Shown here in pieces: positions 23,383 to 34,649 of a stretch of DNA of 64,000 bases. The stretch spans positions 18,513,820 to 18,577,819 of the forward strand of contig NC_044582.1 in the NCBI RefSeq assembly GCF_901933205.1, written 5' to 3'. The notes beneath the pieces are model-generated. The model did no database searches and was not told the origin of the DNA. It worked only from the letters and a program-made list of their open reading frames with translations. The translations under genes were made by a program, and so were the position numbers. Each line of letters begins with the position of its first letter. Position 1 is the stretch's first letter. Source of the stretch: Camarhynchus parvulus (lineage: Eukaryota; Chordata; Aves; Passeriformes; Thraupidae).

Positions 23383-25469
23383 AACCCCCAGGTGGACTCA
23401 GTTTGTCCTGGGTGGATGCGGTACCCTCCACTTCACACCCAATTCCTCAACCTCTCACAAATTTCTAAGCACAAACCTTTGAGCAAAATGGGACTTCAGT
23501 AAAAACTCTTTGGAGGTAAAAGAGGAGATTCCTTGTGGCAGCAGCAGAAAGAACAGCTGAATGTTCTTCAGCAGTGGCTGATTAATCCTCTTCATTCAAA
23601 AATCATTGGATTTAAAGGAATAAAACTGTTCTTGGAGCTCCTGCAAGGCAGAATGTTTTGCCCAGTTGAAAAGCTGTATCTCAGCAATGGTGGCTCCATT
23701 TGGCCAGCAATAAAGTCACTTCCTTTCCTTTTAATTATAATTATTTCCACGAGAAAAGTCAAAGCAGTAACTATGAGCATTCCACATAGTTAAATGACTA
23801 TTATAATTATTCATTTTTAAAAGATAGCTATATTTTAACAGAACAAACCAGGTGCCAACAATAGAGCTGCCTCCTAATGGTCTAGATTTTATTTTGATGG
23901 GAACAGAAGTGAAGGTTTGCACTTGTAGCCCCTGACAGGAACCAAAAGCCCACCTAATCTGGCCCAGAGATTCACAGCGGACAGCTGGGGTGCTCTGGGC
24001 CCATCTAAGTGACAACAATCTCCCTCTCCACAGCTTCCCAAACCTGCCAGCGCCACGCCCCATCCCATAAATTCAGATTTCACTTGGAAATCACACCTGG
24101 GTTGGATGGCTGCCCACGTGGAAATGCTGCTGTGCATCATGGGGCTGATGGTTGCTTTGTGGAAATCAGGAAAACTGTGAGTTCCCATTCCATCCTGCAG
24201 GGAGGGAGGTTGTTTGGGGGCTTTTAACAGGAAGAGCTGCAGTGAGCCCTCCCTGCAGGGTGTGCAGCATCAGCAGCTCCCAGGGGCTGAGCTGGACCAG
24301 GCCTGACCAGCACTGGACAGAACAACCTCCTTTCCTCCCAGGAAAACTTCCAGGTGCTGCTTTCCCTGATTCAGCCATTCCTCAGCCCTGAGCAAAGCAG
24401 CATTTTTCTTCAAAGGCCATTATGTGGATAAATCAAGCGTGGCACTGCAGTCAGGGCAGAGCAGGAGAGCCAGGCAGCACAGGAAGGACAGGACAGAGCC
24501 GCTCAAAGCACAAAACACCCACCAGCATCTGTGTTCTGCATCTCTTCCAAGCAGAGAAAGCTGATTCGGGCATTTCCTTATTTCCATCCTACCAGCCCAA
24601 GTCCTTCTGGGGACTTTTAATTGCACAAAGCATTTTTCTGCTCCTTCCAAAATGCTCTTTATGTGCAAAGTGCTGATGAAGCAGCAGAGAGGAGTTTGTG
24701 TTCCAGCAGGTCTGGAGCAGGTCTGGAGCAGTCACTTCCCACAACAGGTCCCAGCTTTGGGCATTTTTCTAACAGCAAACGGGGTTGTCAAAGAAATAAA
24801 TGTTTATACAGCACACTGGATTTATCAGTGGAGTAAATCAGGTGATGTTGGGGAAAAATAGGAGTGGAAGTTATCTACAGGCATGGCAGTTTGAGAGAGC
24901 CTTCTTCCCAAATACCTGAGCCAGGGAATCTCTCTGGAAGCTCAGCCCAGACCCCAGGCTGGTTCCATACCTGTGCCTTTGGTCTTTAATCACTCCAGAG
25001 ACACAACTCCCACTGATATCAGCACAGCTTTTGCATTCTTGCAAAATCAGCATCTCTTTGTTTTTTGGGTTTTTTTTTACAGCAAAATCACACACTCAGC
25101 TTCAGGGGGAACTGGGTGGCAAAACCCCAGTGAAAATCCCAGGCAAGTCTCCTTTTCGACCTGACTCAAAATTAAAAATGCAATAAAAAGCATTCAGCAG
25201 AGAGCTGAGGAAATGCTGCAAGAACAGCGAGTGGATTCTTGCTTTGGGCACAATGTGTAGGAAAATAGGTGCATATAAATACACTTTTAAAACATCAAGA
25301 TTCATGTATGAACTGAAAACAAAGACTTCCTACCTATCCACAGAGCAATCCCACACACAGACACGAGGCTTCTGAATTTGGGTTAGAAGCATTGAAGAGG
25401 AAATGTTTACATTCCTGCTTCTTCTGTGAAACTTGTTTTAGAATGAAACAAGAAGGGTGGAGAGGATAT
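23383..25469. other. Noncoding sequence, no gene seen
   Basis: Unique sequence. A small direct repeat of AGGTCTGGAGC occurs at about 24706-24730. No exon or other repeat recognised. Confidence 0.45.
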
Positions 25470-25744
25470 TTTTACAAGGGATGGAGTGACAGGACAAGGG
25501 GAATGGATTTAAACTGGCAGAGGGCAGCAGGAGATGGGATAGTGGGATGGAATTGTTCCCTGGCAGGGTGGGCAGGGCTGGCACAGGTGCCCAGAGCAGC
25601 TGTGGCTGCCCCTGGAGCCCTGGCAGTGCCCAAGGCCAGGCTGGACCACCTGGGACAGTGGGAGGTGTCCCTGCCATGGCAGGGGTGGCACTGGATGGGA
25701 TTTAATGTCCCTTCCTACCCAAACCATTCCATGATTCTGTGATT
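25470..25744 (+). mobile_element. CR1 LINE 3' end, well preserved
   Basis: Plus-strand order: 'atggagtgacaggacaaggg', 'ggatttaaactggcagaggg', 'gaattgttccctggcagggt', 'gtgcccagagcagctgtggc', 'gtgcccaaggccaggctgg', 'gggaggtgtccctgccatgg', then the terminal 'aaaccattccatgattctg' with the short terminal tandem motif (ATTCTGTGATT). It is truncated upstream, as nearly all avian CR1 copies are. Confidence 0.95.
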
Positions 25745-26213
25745 TAAATGTCTATTCAAAGCCTGAGCATGGAGCAGCAGTTCCATGGAAGTGAAACCAG
25801 TTCACAGCACAGTGGGGCAGGATCGGTGTGGCCCTGGATAAACCCAGGTTATCTGAGGCAGCAGCTCCTCCCCGCCCTGCCCAGCTCTGCACACAGAACG
25901 AGGAGCTCGTTAATTAAGGTTACCAAGTCCCCTTGCATGGCTTTCAGTGCACAGGGGAGGAGGCTCTCCCAGCTCAGCTCATTTATGGGATCCTCAGGGC
26001 ATTTTGCTCATGTGTCCAGAGCCCAACTTTTCCTTTTTTTGCGCCATCCCAAAGCTTGACCTGTTTTGGCCTCAGCATTGTCCTGGCACTGCCCTGGTGT
26101 GCAGGTCCTGCCAGCCAGAGCCAGAGGGGGATGCTCTGCTGCATTCCTGCACCCAAACCTCATAAAATGATCCAATTTTATGGCTTTAGCAAACCTCATT
26201 TGTAATTCCTTCA
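25745..26213. other. Noncoding sequence, no gene seen
   Basis: Ordinary mixed-composition sequence directly after a CR1 terminus and before the AT-rich block. Nothing gene-like. Confidence 0.4.
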
Positions 26214-26576
26214 GCAAAATCGTTCTGGTTTTATTTTAAGCATAGGTTTTTCAAATTTTCAATACCTTTTGTGTTAATAACATTGAAATAAGTTAAAACA
26301 TTTATAGATAATAACCTTCAATAAGTTGAGTGTCGATAACATCAAGCAAAGTTCAGTTTTACTATGTTTAGGTCTAAGTACTCTTAAGTTACATTTTATC
26401 ACTTTGATATTCTGTTAAAATTGAGTTTAGTATTCCTTGCCATCAGAGTTCATTCATTCCAAGTTTAAGTGTAGTTCAATATAAATTACCCTAAGTTTTG
26501 TTAAAAATCGTTTGTCTAAACTATAAGATATATAATTTATATTCTATTGGCTAGATAGAATAACTGGATATTTCCA
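26214..26576. repeat. AT-rich block of unknown type, possible repeat or LTR piece
   Basis: Composition changes sharply near 26214 and back near 26576. The interior is very AT-rich and full of AAGTT, TTAAGT and GTTTAGT variants (e.g. GAAATAAGTT, CAATAAGTTG, TTAAGTTAC, CCTAAGTTTTG), without a strict period. The flanking sequence is GC-richer. It may be an old LTR or internal retroviral segment, or a lineage-specific repeat. I do not recognise a family, and no reading frame of note is present. Confidence 0.4.
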
Positions 26577-27615
26577 TCCCCTTCCAGTGCCACCCTCAGG
26601 CAGCCGTGGGTCCTCTGGAATGCCAGGCCACAGAGCTGGCAGCTCCCCAGGAGAGCAGGGAATAGTTTTCCCCCTCTATATTTTTGTATTTACTAAGACA
26701 TTACCTTATTCTGGGAAAAAAAATCTCTTAGTCCATGAGTTATTCCTGTGGGTAGAAAAAAATACCTTTTAATTTTTTTTTCTAAAAATAAACCAGCCTG
26801 ACAGAAATTCATGAGTTTATCAAATTTTTAAGGGACTGAAAAACTCTTAAGCTTAACTTAGGATCCAGTTTTCCCGTGGCAGTTTCTCAGCCCTGTTAGA
26901 AGCTGGAGATATTGAAGTGTGGAACAGAGATATTCCCAGATTTATGGTGAGCCTGACAATGATTATGTAGCCCATTGAGATGGAGTGGTGTGATTTAGTG
27001 GTTTGGAGGCATTTGTCAGGCTTGATGAATGCATCTGGTGATTCAGGCAATGAAAATGTGAGATTTCCAGCCAGTGGCAGATAAAGGATGCTGCCTGACA
27101 CACGGGGTTATGGCAGGGGCTATGGAAGGGGATAAAATTTTTATTTGTTTCTCATTTAGAGTTTTAGAGGGAGATGGGAAGGAAGATAAACTTCCTTCAG
27201 CTGAAGAGGCTGTGAGGAGGGTGTATCCTAATGAATATTTGGCTTTCTTGTGTCCTGGTTTCTCACCTGCACAGGGCATCCAGGTGGGTGCACTCAGGGA
27301 CACCCCGTGGGGATCTCTGGGCTCCCCCAGCATTCCCAGCTCTGCAGAAAGATGTGGAAATACTGATTTTCTCATGTGCCTGCGGTAGAGCACACTAAGG
27401 TTTGACAAAAAACCAGCTAGAAATGAGGAATTTACTATAGATGGGTCCAAAATGTGGGCATTTTCTTAGACAAAATGAGTTAAATAAGCTTTTGAAATTC
27501 CAGCCATATCCAGACAATTTACAGCTCATTTGGGTTTTGAGTTCCCAGATAGAAACAGGTTCTTAGGAAAACAAGGTATTTTGAGATGTGCTTTCTACTG
27601 AATTTGTACAGAAAT
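26577..27615. other. Noncoding sequence, no gene seen
   Basis: Unique sequence. The motif AAATTCCAGCCATATCCAG near 27496 recurs near 31086 (see findings). The 104-aa plus frame at 27074-27388 and the 135-aa minus frame at 27043-27450 overlap and neither looks coded. Confidence 0.4.
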
Positions 27616-27776
27616 TCCAGAATGCTTTGGATTGGAAGAGACTTTAAAACTCATCCCATCCCAGCCTGCCATGGCAGGGACACCTCCCACTGTCCCAGGT
27701 GCTCCAGCCCCAGTGTCCAGCCTGGCCTTGGGCACTGCCAGGGACCCAGGGCAGCCACCTGTGCCAGGGCCTCAAG
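27616..27776 (-). mobile_element. CR1 LINE 3' end
   Basis: Minus-strand CR1 including its terminus: 'agaatgctttggattggaag', then 'ccatggcagggacacctcc', 'ccccagtgtccagcctggcc', 'ttgggcactgccagggaccc' and a shortened 'gggcagccacctgtgccagg'. A few bases are deleted relative to the copy at 11685. Confidence 0.9.
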
Positions 27777-28902
27777 AAAAAAATTTCCATAATTGAATCA
27801 GTTGTGCAAAGAGAACCCAGGTCAGAGGCTGTTTAAGGCAACAAGGAAGGAAATTGAGGACCCTGTTGCTTCAAGGGCAGTGAAGAACAAGGCTTGCTGC
27901 ACTAACGGACATTTCTGAGTCAATTACATGCCAGTGCTGGTCCATTTTCCTGGAATGTTTTATTCTGAAGCTTTCAGATAGAAATGCTCAATTTTAACTA
28001 AGATATATCATTATATATTTTTTACCTTATATTATTTAGGGTTTCCAAGGAAAATACATTCCATTCATACTCAGCCGAAGCAAACCCATGCTCCCCTTTG
28101 ACTCCCAAGCTCAGCTCTCACTTAGCAAAACCAGCCTGAGCTGTGCTAGAGCATCAATCCATAGAGAAGTACTTAGGAGGAATAAATTGATTTTCTCATT
28201 GCTCTATGTTGGCTAAAAATTATTCGATTATGTATTTAGCTGCTAATGGAAACTCATTAGTAGATTTTCATTTCATGCTTGTTTGCACCTGCAATCCATT
28301 TTTCCCTGTCCAAAGCACTGTTTCATTTCAGTTCCGTGCCATAAATTTCCTTGCATATAAACTGATAAGCATCAGCCAAAATTCAGTGTACTGGTCTGAA
28401 ATAGCTCAGGGCCATCTCTTTCACAGCAGCATCGTTAGAGCAGCACATCCTGGTCATTCAGGGGGGCTGTTAACTGCGCATCTGATGGCCTAACTTGCCT
28501 CATTGTTTTCTCATTAACTTTGTTATCCTCGTTAGTGTCAGCTCCTTGACATTGTCCTGTTGGCTCCGGGCTCCCCACGAGGCTCCTGGGCATCTTTTTA
28601 ACCCAAAGATGGAACATACCCCACTTCAGGGGGCTCCTTCAGGCCCCCCTCGTTCCCACTCCCTGCTTTTCTGTGGGATGGAAATTCAGTGATGTCCAGT
28701 CAAGCCAAGCTCAGTGGCCTCTGGCTCTGTTTGGAGGAAGATGTTGTTACCTGTAGGAATAGCACCCAATTCCAGCCAAATCCAACAAAACCAGTTTGAA
28801 TTCCTCCTCCTTCTCCAGCTTCCCGATGGGTTCCTGCCTTGGGATCTGCAGGAGGGGCAGCACAAGGAATCAGGCCCTGTGCTATTCACACTCTCTGAAC
28901 AG
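27777..28902. other. Noncoding sequence, no gene seen
   Basis: Mostly AT-rich unique DNA. The stretch 28180-28450 is free of recognised repeats and could be a conserved noncoding segment. From about 28690 the sequence may already belong to retroviral material preceding the LTR, but I could not place it. Confidence 0.4.
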
Positions 28903-29267
28903 AGAGAGACAATTCTCTCTCAGGATTTTTTCCTGGAGAAGCACAGAGAGAAGAAGAGTAGACCATTCTTATCTCTGTTCTCTGCTCCTGTTGTTTTTGC
29001 ACGTGTGGAATGTGTTATGGAGATGGTTTATCTGAAGGGATTTGTCAGCTGGATTCTGCTGAGGTTGTTTTGTTCCCTTTGGCCAACTGGCTCAAAGCTG
29101 AGTCCTGGCTGTCTCAGAGAGTCACAGGTTTTTCTTTAGCATTCTTTAGTGTCTTTTGTATAGTATAGTTCTCTTTAGTACAGTTGTGATACAGTATTAA
29201 TGTAATATAGCATGGTTTTAATAAAGCAGCTCTGCAGCCTTTTGAATAATGGAGTCAGATGCCAATT
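28903..29267 (+). mobile_element. ERVL-like solo LTR (plus strand)
   Basis: It resembles passerine ERVL-type LTRs: it opens near TGAACAGAGAGAGACAATTC, has a pyrimidine-rich middle and a 3' part with TTCTTTAGTG / TAGTATAGTT steps. It ends in a polyadenylation region 'ggttttaataaagcagctc' followed by 'atggagtcagatgcc', a combination typical of these LTRs. The right end is interrupted by a second LTR at 29268; matching ERVL-type sequence may resume after 29640. No internal coding region is attached, so this is a solo or fragmentary LTR. The 5' edge is approximate. Confidence 0.75.
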
Positions 29268-29639
29268 GTGAGAAATTGCTACTCACTTGCCATAGTTCAG
29301 GAAGGTTTATTAAACCTTATCAAAAATACAACAGAAGACTGAATAAAGAAAAAAGGTTATGGTGCTGGGAGCAAAAGATTTTCCCTGCCCTGTGCTCAGC
29401 CCCCTCACAATGGAGGTTTCTCCCTTTTTAACCCTTTAACCTCTCCCAAAGTTCTGTCCATCACCCCCTTCTTTGCTGCCCAGTGGTGGAGATCTCTTCC
29501 TCAAATCCTGACTGGAGGTCAGATGTTCCACAGTGACAAGCCAGCCCTCCCAGGTGTCCCTTGATAACCACACAAGGGGGTACAACATCACTATAAATCT
29601 ATAAAACTTTTCTTAACCTATAGACGTGATATTTGTCCA
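29268..29639 (-). mobile_element. LTR of a second retroviral family, minus strand, inserted in the ERVL-like LTR
   Basis: Read on the minus strand, it runs from TGGACAAATATCACGTC through 'gtaccccctTGTGTGG' and a 'tctgacctccagtcagg' segment to a polyadenylation region 'aaggtttaataaaccttcc' and ends 'aatttctcaca'. TG...CA termini and a TTTAATAAA signal near the 3' end are LTR hallmarks. The 11-bp AATTGTGAGAA stands at both edges (29264-29274 and 29642-29652). The exact split between LTR end and duplicated target is therefore ambiguous by several bases. No coding internal region is present. Confidence 0.8.
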
Positions 29640-32600
29640 TTAATTGTGAGAATCAATCATGGCATTACTCATCTATCACACAATCATTCCCAGACATTGG
29701 GGTCGCCCTGAACTCAATAAGGCCCTGCAATTCCCAATTTCAGCTTCCCTGGGATCTGCTTCCACCTCCCACGCAGAAACCCTGCCCTGTTTGGGCTCAG
29801 CTCTGCCTCCCCTTCTGCCCTTGCATCTCCCAGCTCATTCCAGCAGACCCCACACGAGGGAAAAGCAGAGCAGTCACCCCGATTTACCCATCCAATATCC
29901 CTTCAAGCATTCCCAGCTTAGTCCCAGACCACCCTGGGCTGCGGCACTGGATGGGTTGGGAAGGCTCCTGCTGGGAATAAGGAGGGCAGAGATCAGAGGT
30001 GCAGGAATGGCAGATGACCAGAGCCTGCTCACTGCGAGCTGCTGGGCATTTTCTTTTGGAGTAACCCACGTCCAGGTTAGTGAAGCAGAACCTGATCATA
30101 ATAATTATGTCACTTTTTGTTTTCATAGGAAGAAATTAATAAGTTGTTCAACTTCAGCAGAACTACTCTCAATTGATCCAAGTATGAGAAGTGAGTGTGT
30201 ACTAGTGCAGCCCCCCCAGAGAAAAAATGCAATTGCTGTAAAAATATCTATTTTATCAGGTACCTCAAGCCTCTGGGGTCTGCCTGCATTCCCCAGCCGA
30301 GTAACTGAGAGCAGGAACAGCTCTGAATGTGCTTGTTAAGTGGGCCTGATCAATACAAATCTATTTCTCAATTAAGTAGAAGATCCTGGTGTATGTGTAT
30401 TGCCTGCAGGCCAAAAGAGTTCAGAGCAAAACTGGATTCCAGAATACAAAGTTGTGTTGTTTTTGCTCTGTCTTTTAAATGAGCTTTACCAGCATGCAAC
30501 TGCAATCCTTGTGAACTCTGCAGATTAAATTTCCTTGCAGTAATGACCACTAGGAATTAGTGAAATGTTAATCTTCCCACCTGCTGTGTATGATTATACA
30601 CGAGTCTAATCAACCTGATTACAAAAGAAAGTAATTTCTGCTTTTACAGGGTTTTTGTTGTTGTTGTCTGCTCTCGTTCTTCCTGAGGAGCTTTGAAATT
30701 CCTTACCCTGTATTTTAAAGCAAAAATAATGATGAAATTAAAATCTGTAAAGGCGAGCAATGGGGGCTGATAGTAATTGCTTTACAAGAGATACAGTAAT
30801 TGATGCTCTGAGGATTTATTTGAAAGCATGGAAGTGAATTAGGAACCTGCTTTATCTGGATTTGCTCGCTCTGATGAAGTCACTGCGTCTTTGTGTCTTG
30901 GTTTTCAGCTAAACTCTTCTTAATGAGAATGCTAATAATTACAGTGGCACTAAATTGTTTTAGGGACACAGGAGGATGGGAGCCACATTTTAATGTCATT
31001 TCAAGCCACAGCCACCTTTCTGCCTCCTTCCTGAAGGAGGAAATGCACCTAAATCCATCAGATTGGATCCATCCAACTCCTTGAAAATTCCAGCCATATC
31101 CAGACACATGGGTGATTGTAAAGACAAGCTAAAAAGCTACATCTGATTGTATTTCTTGGCTTAAAGCTTTGTTAAGGCTGGGCCCACCCACCTTGGGAGC
31201 AGATATTGCAGCACAGAGAAGCTTTCTGAGCCAGAAATCCAGGAAAATGAGTGTACAGACACCTGAAAACACAAGGAATATAGGGTAAGCCACAGCAAAT
31301 GTTATCCTGCTTTGTGAAGCAGTCAAAGCCAGTTTCCTGAGCAGCCACAAACCCCAGAACACCTGAACTCCACCCCCTGCACATGGAAACACCTGGGATA
31401 ATCCCTGGATTCAAAACCATAATATCCATCTGACCAATTTATGGCTGCCAGTCATCCAAAGCCATTCCAGGCCTGGTGAGCACCACTGCACAGGCAGGTT
31501 TAGCATTCCCAGAGCAATGAGATGCCAAATGTGCCCCCAGTGCTGGCAGCAGTGCTGGGATCTCCATGGTGACCGCGTGTGTCACATCCCTGGGTTACCT
31601 GAGTGATCATTGCCATCCTTTCATCTGATCCTCACTTTTCATCTCTGCCTCCGAGTGCACTGGGCTCCTAATGGAGAGAACTTGACAAACATCCTCATAT
31701 TCCTTAGAGGAAAAGCAATTTTTTTTCTCTAATCTACACTCCTGCAACTTAATTCAAGTAGCAGCTTTTGCAGGAGAGCTGCTCGTGGAAGTCAGGAATT
31801 TGCCTTTGACACACACAGACAGAGCCAGCTGTACACTGGGCTGGAGGATGGCAAAAATCACCTCGCTAAAACATCCCCAAAAGCCTCTAAAGAAGCCTCT
31901 TTCTCCAAACCTGGGGCATCCCAGCTCTCCCACACCCCCGGTTCTTCCCAGCCCCACTTCTCCCAGTGCAGAAGTCCCAGAGATCACCTCTGCTCTTCCT
32001 CATTTCTGGCTATGGCACAGAAAATGAGCAAGGCTGGACCCAGGCCTTCCAGGAGCTGCAGTCTGGAGAAAAATCCTCCTGGGATGTCCCAGCAATGTGT
32101 CACCCTGTGCAGGAGCTGGGGATGTGGATTTTGGAGGGTGCCACAGCCACAGCTCAGCCCAGCCAGAATTCCCTGGGCTGTGCTGTGGTTCCTCCCTCTC
32201 CCTCCTCCTCGTGCTCTCTAACTCAGCTTTTAGGAAAGGTGAACATTTCCCAGCTTGGCTCATTAAAATCTTCAATACCTCCAACAATCTGGGTTCTCTC
32301 ACACTTTGGGTTGTACAGGAATATCCTTGGGAGAGGAACCCCCAGGCTGGGGAGGGAATCTTGGGGATGGGAGACCCATAACCCAGCCAGGATATCCAGC
32401 AAACTCAGCAAGGTGAGACACCATGGTGTGACAGAGATAAAGACCATTCCAGTGGGGTTATCGGCTGTAAAGCTGCTCCTGAGACACCCTGCAAGCCTGT
32501 CCGAGGGCAGAGGGAGGCCAGCCTTGCTGAGTGTGACATGGGGAGGAGCAGGATTGATTGCTGTGCACCCACGCCCCAATGCTGCATTTTGGGGTTTAAT

Positions 32601-33785
32601 CTGTTTCTTACTGGAGAAATAAATCCAAGAGATCACTGAAGTGCTGTTCCCAGCCCTCTGCAGTCCCCTGCTCCCCTCCCAGCACAGTCCCCGTTATCTA
32701 ACACCTGGGAGGGGATTTAAAAGGAACTCTTCATCTCATTTCAAACATTAGTGCTAAGTTTAGCTTCTGTAGGTAACAGTTTCTGTTTGAACTAATAAAG
32801 AGGTATGTTTAGAATCTCAGGGGCACACTCTCCGCTCATTTGAAACAAATGAGGATTACATTAGGAGGAACAGGAGCTACAAAGAGGATTCATAAAATTA
32901 ATTGGCTGTGAGCTGCAGTGGTGTGGAGCCGTTAAAGGTGAGGAGTGGCCACAGCGTGTCCTTCCCCTGGGACAGCCCTGGGGACAGCAGGGCCAGGCTG
33001 GAGCACTCGGGGTTTGGCTGCTGCAGAGCCCTGGCACCACTGCCAGCTCCCCGGGGCTCCCCAGGCTCCACCCTGTCCCGTTTGTGCTGCCCCAGAGCTG
33101 CTCTGCCTCCCAAAAGGGGCAGGGATGCTGCAGCAGAGCCTGGAGGTTCTGCACCCTGCAGAGACCCTCCCATGGCTCCTGATGGACCCCAAAACCACAG
33201 CTCTGCCTCAGCACTCACATAGAGTGCCAACCACACTTTACCTGGCCACCAGTGCCAGCCCAGTGCCAGAATTGTGCGCACAAACCCAGGGCTGGCTGCC
33301 TGTGCCTGCTCCCCCTGCTCCTTCCAGCCCAGCAAACAGTGCTCCATACACTGAACCTAAATGCTGAAATCCAACAAAATGCTGCAAAATCCATCGCAGG
33401 AGATGGCTGGGATTCCTTGCAGGAGCCTGTCTGCTCCAGGGATGCTCCAGGACAGGGACAGGGCAGAGATTTCTCCACTGACTCCCCCTGCAGCCCCCTT
33501 GCTGCAGGATCACTTCCAGCTGGAATTCCAGGATCATTCCACACTGGAATGCCCAATGCAGAGCTGGAGCTGAATCCCTGTAGCTGCACTTAAAGCACCC
33601 CATATTTTTGTACATGTAAATCTTCTGAAATAGTTTCCACATGTTCTCCCATCCCAGAGCTGTCTTCAGCCAGAGAGCACTGAGCTAAGAGCATTCAATT
33701 CAGTCCCCACCACAAAACCCAGCCTGAGTCAGGCTCCGAGTGTCCTTTCAATTCCAGAGCATTGGAAAAACTCACCCTAAGCAGT
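29640..33785. other. Noncoding sequence, no gene seen
   Basis: The first ~100 bp may be the tail of the interrupted LTR. The remainder is unique. AT-rich, repeat-free stretches lie at 30540-30900; 32900-33590 is GC-richer and open in several frames on both strands without any domain. The 226-aa plus frame at 29659-30339 starts in the LTR tail and shows no family features. A (TTG)n run lies at 30652-30665. Confidence 0.45.
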
Positions 33786-34072
33786 GCCATATAAACAGAG
33801 AATACATAAAACATTAACATATATTTATATAAACATATAAATGTATGTAAATACATAAAATCTATATACAAATATATAAATGTAAAATATATAAAATATA
33901 TATTTATATATAAAGACATAAAGCATATAAATATATTTAAAATATCTATCTAAAACATATATCTAAATATATAAATACATAAATATATATTATATATAAA
34001 TATAAATATATATAAAAATATAAATATAAAAATATAAAAAATAAATATATATAAATATAAATATATAAATAG
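33786..34072. repeat. AT-only low-complexity tract, (ATATAA)n-like
   Basis: About 290 bp made almost wholly of A and T with mixed TATAAA, ATATAT and AAATAT steps and scarcely any G or C. It is an expanded microsatellite-type tract. Minus-strand frames rich in Tyr, Ile and Phe over it are compositional artefacts. Confidence 0.95.
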
Positions 34073-34179
34073 CTCCAGGAGCTCTGCAGAGGAGCAGGAG
34101 CTCCTGCACAGCTCTGAACAGGCAGCCCTGGGTGGGCTCCCCTGATCTCCAGAACATCCCAGTGAGACCTGTGGAGCTG

Positions 34180-34195
34180 ACACACACACACACAG
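34180..34195. repeat. (CA)n microsatellite
   Basis: Seven uninterrupted CA steps followed by GAGA, about 100 bp right of the AT-only tract. Confidence 0.9.
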
Positions 34196-34599
34196 AGACT
34201 CCAGAATCAGCCAGCACTTCAAATAAATGGAAGTAAAACTTCTCCTGCCCATAATTAATGCCAGTACTTTTGGAAGCTCCTGGTGTTTCTGAGGGCTGCC
34301 CTGCACTCCCACACACTGCGTGGTGCTTGAGGAGCCCCCCACCCTGCCTGGGCTCTGTGGGGCTGTTCACACCCAGATTTAGGAGCAGGAGCCATCACTA
34401 AATACATTTTCCAAAGGAACTGGGCCGTGCATGTGTTTTTTAGGTTATCCCACAGCATGAGCTAAGATTAACATCTCCCTCTGGATTTCAGTGTCTGGGA
34501 GTCTCACAGCTCTCCAGACATTTCTTCTATTTAAAGAGAACCCTGTCCCTGTGGATGCTGTTCTGTTCTCAGGTGTCAGCTGCTCCTCAGAGCCACCCC

Positions 34600-34649
34600 T
34601 GTCACCAGGATATTTTCTGAAAGATCCTCTTTGCCCAGGATTTCCTCCA
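34600..34649 (+). mobile_element. Short ERVL-type LTR fragment (5' end)
   Basis: TGTCACCAGGATATTTTCTG followed by AAGATCCTCTTTGCCCAGGA matches the remembered opening of a common passerine ERVL LTR (variants of GGATATTTT.TGAA.GATCC.TTTGCCCAGG). Only about 50 bp are recognisable, so the rest is deleted or too diverged. Confidence 0.5.

Noticed and set aside
29659..30339. Plus-strand 226-aa frame
   Set aside because: Starts in the tail of retroviral LTR material and has no recognisable retroviral or host domain.
33946..34370. Minus-strand frames rich in Tyr, Ile and Phe, resembling membrane segments
   Set aside because: Direct translation of the AT-only tract.
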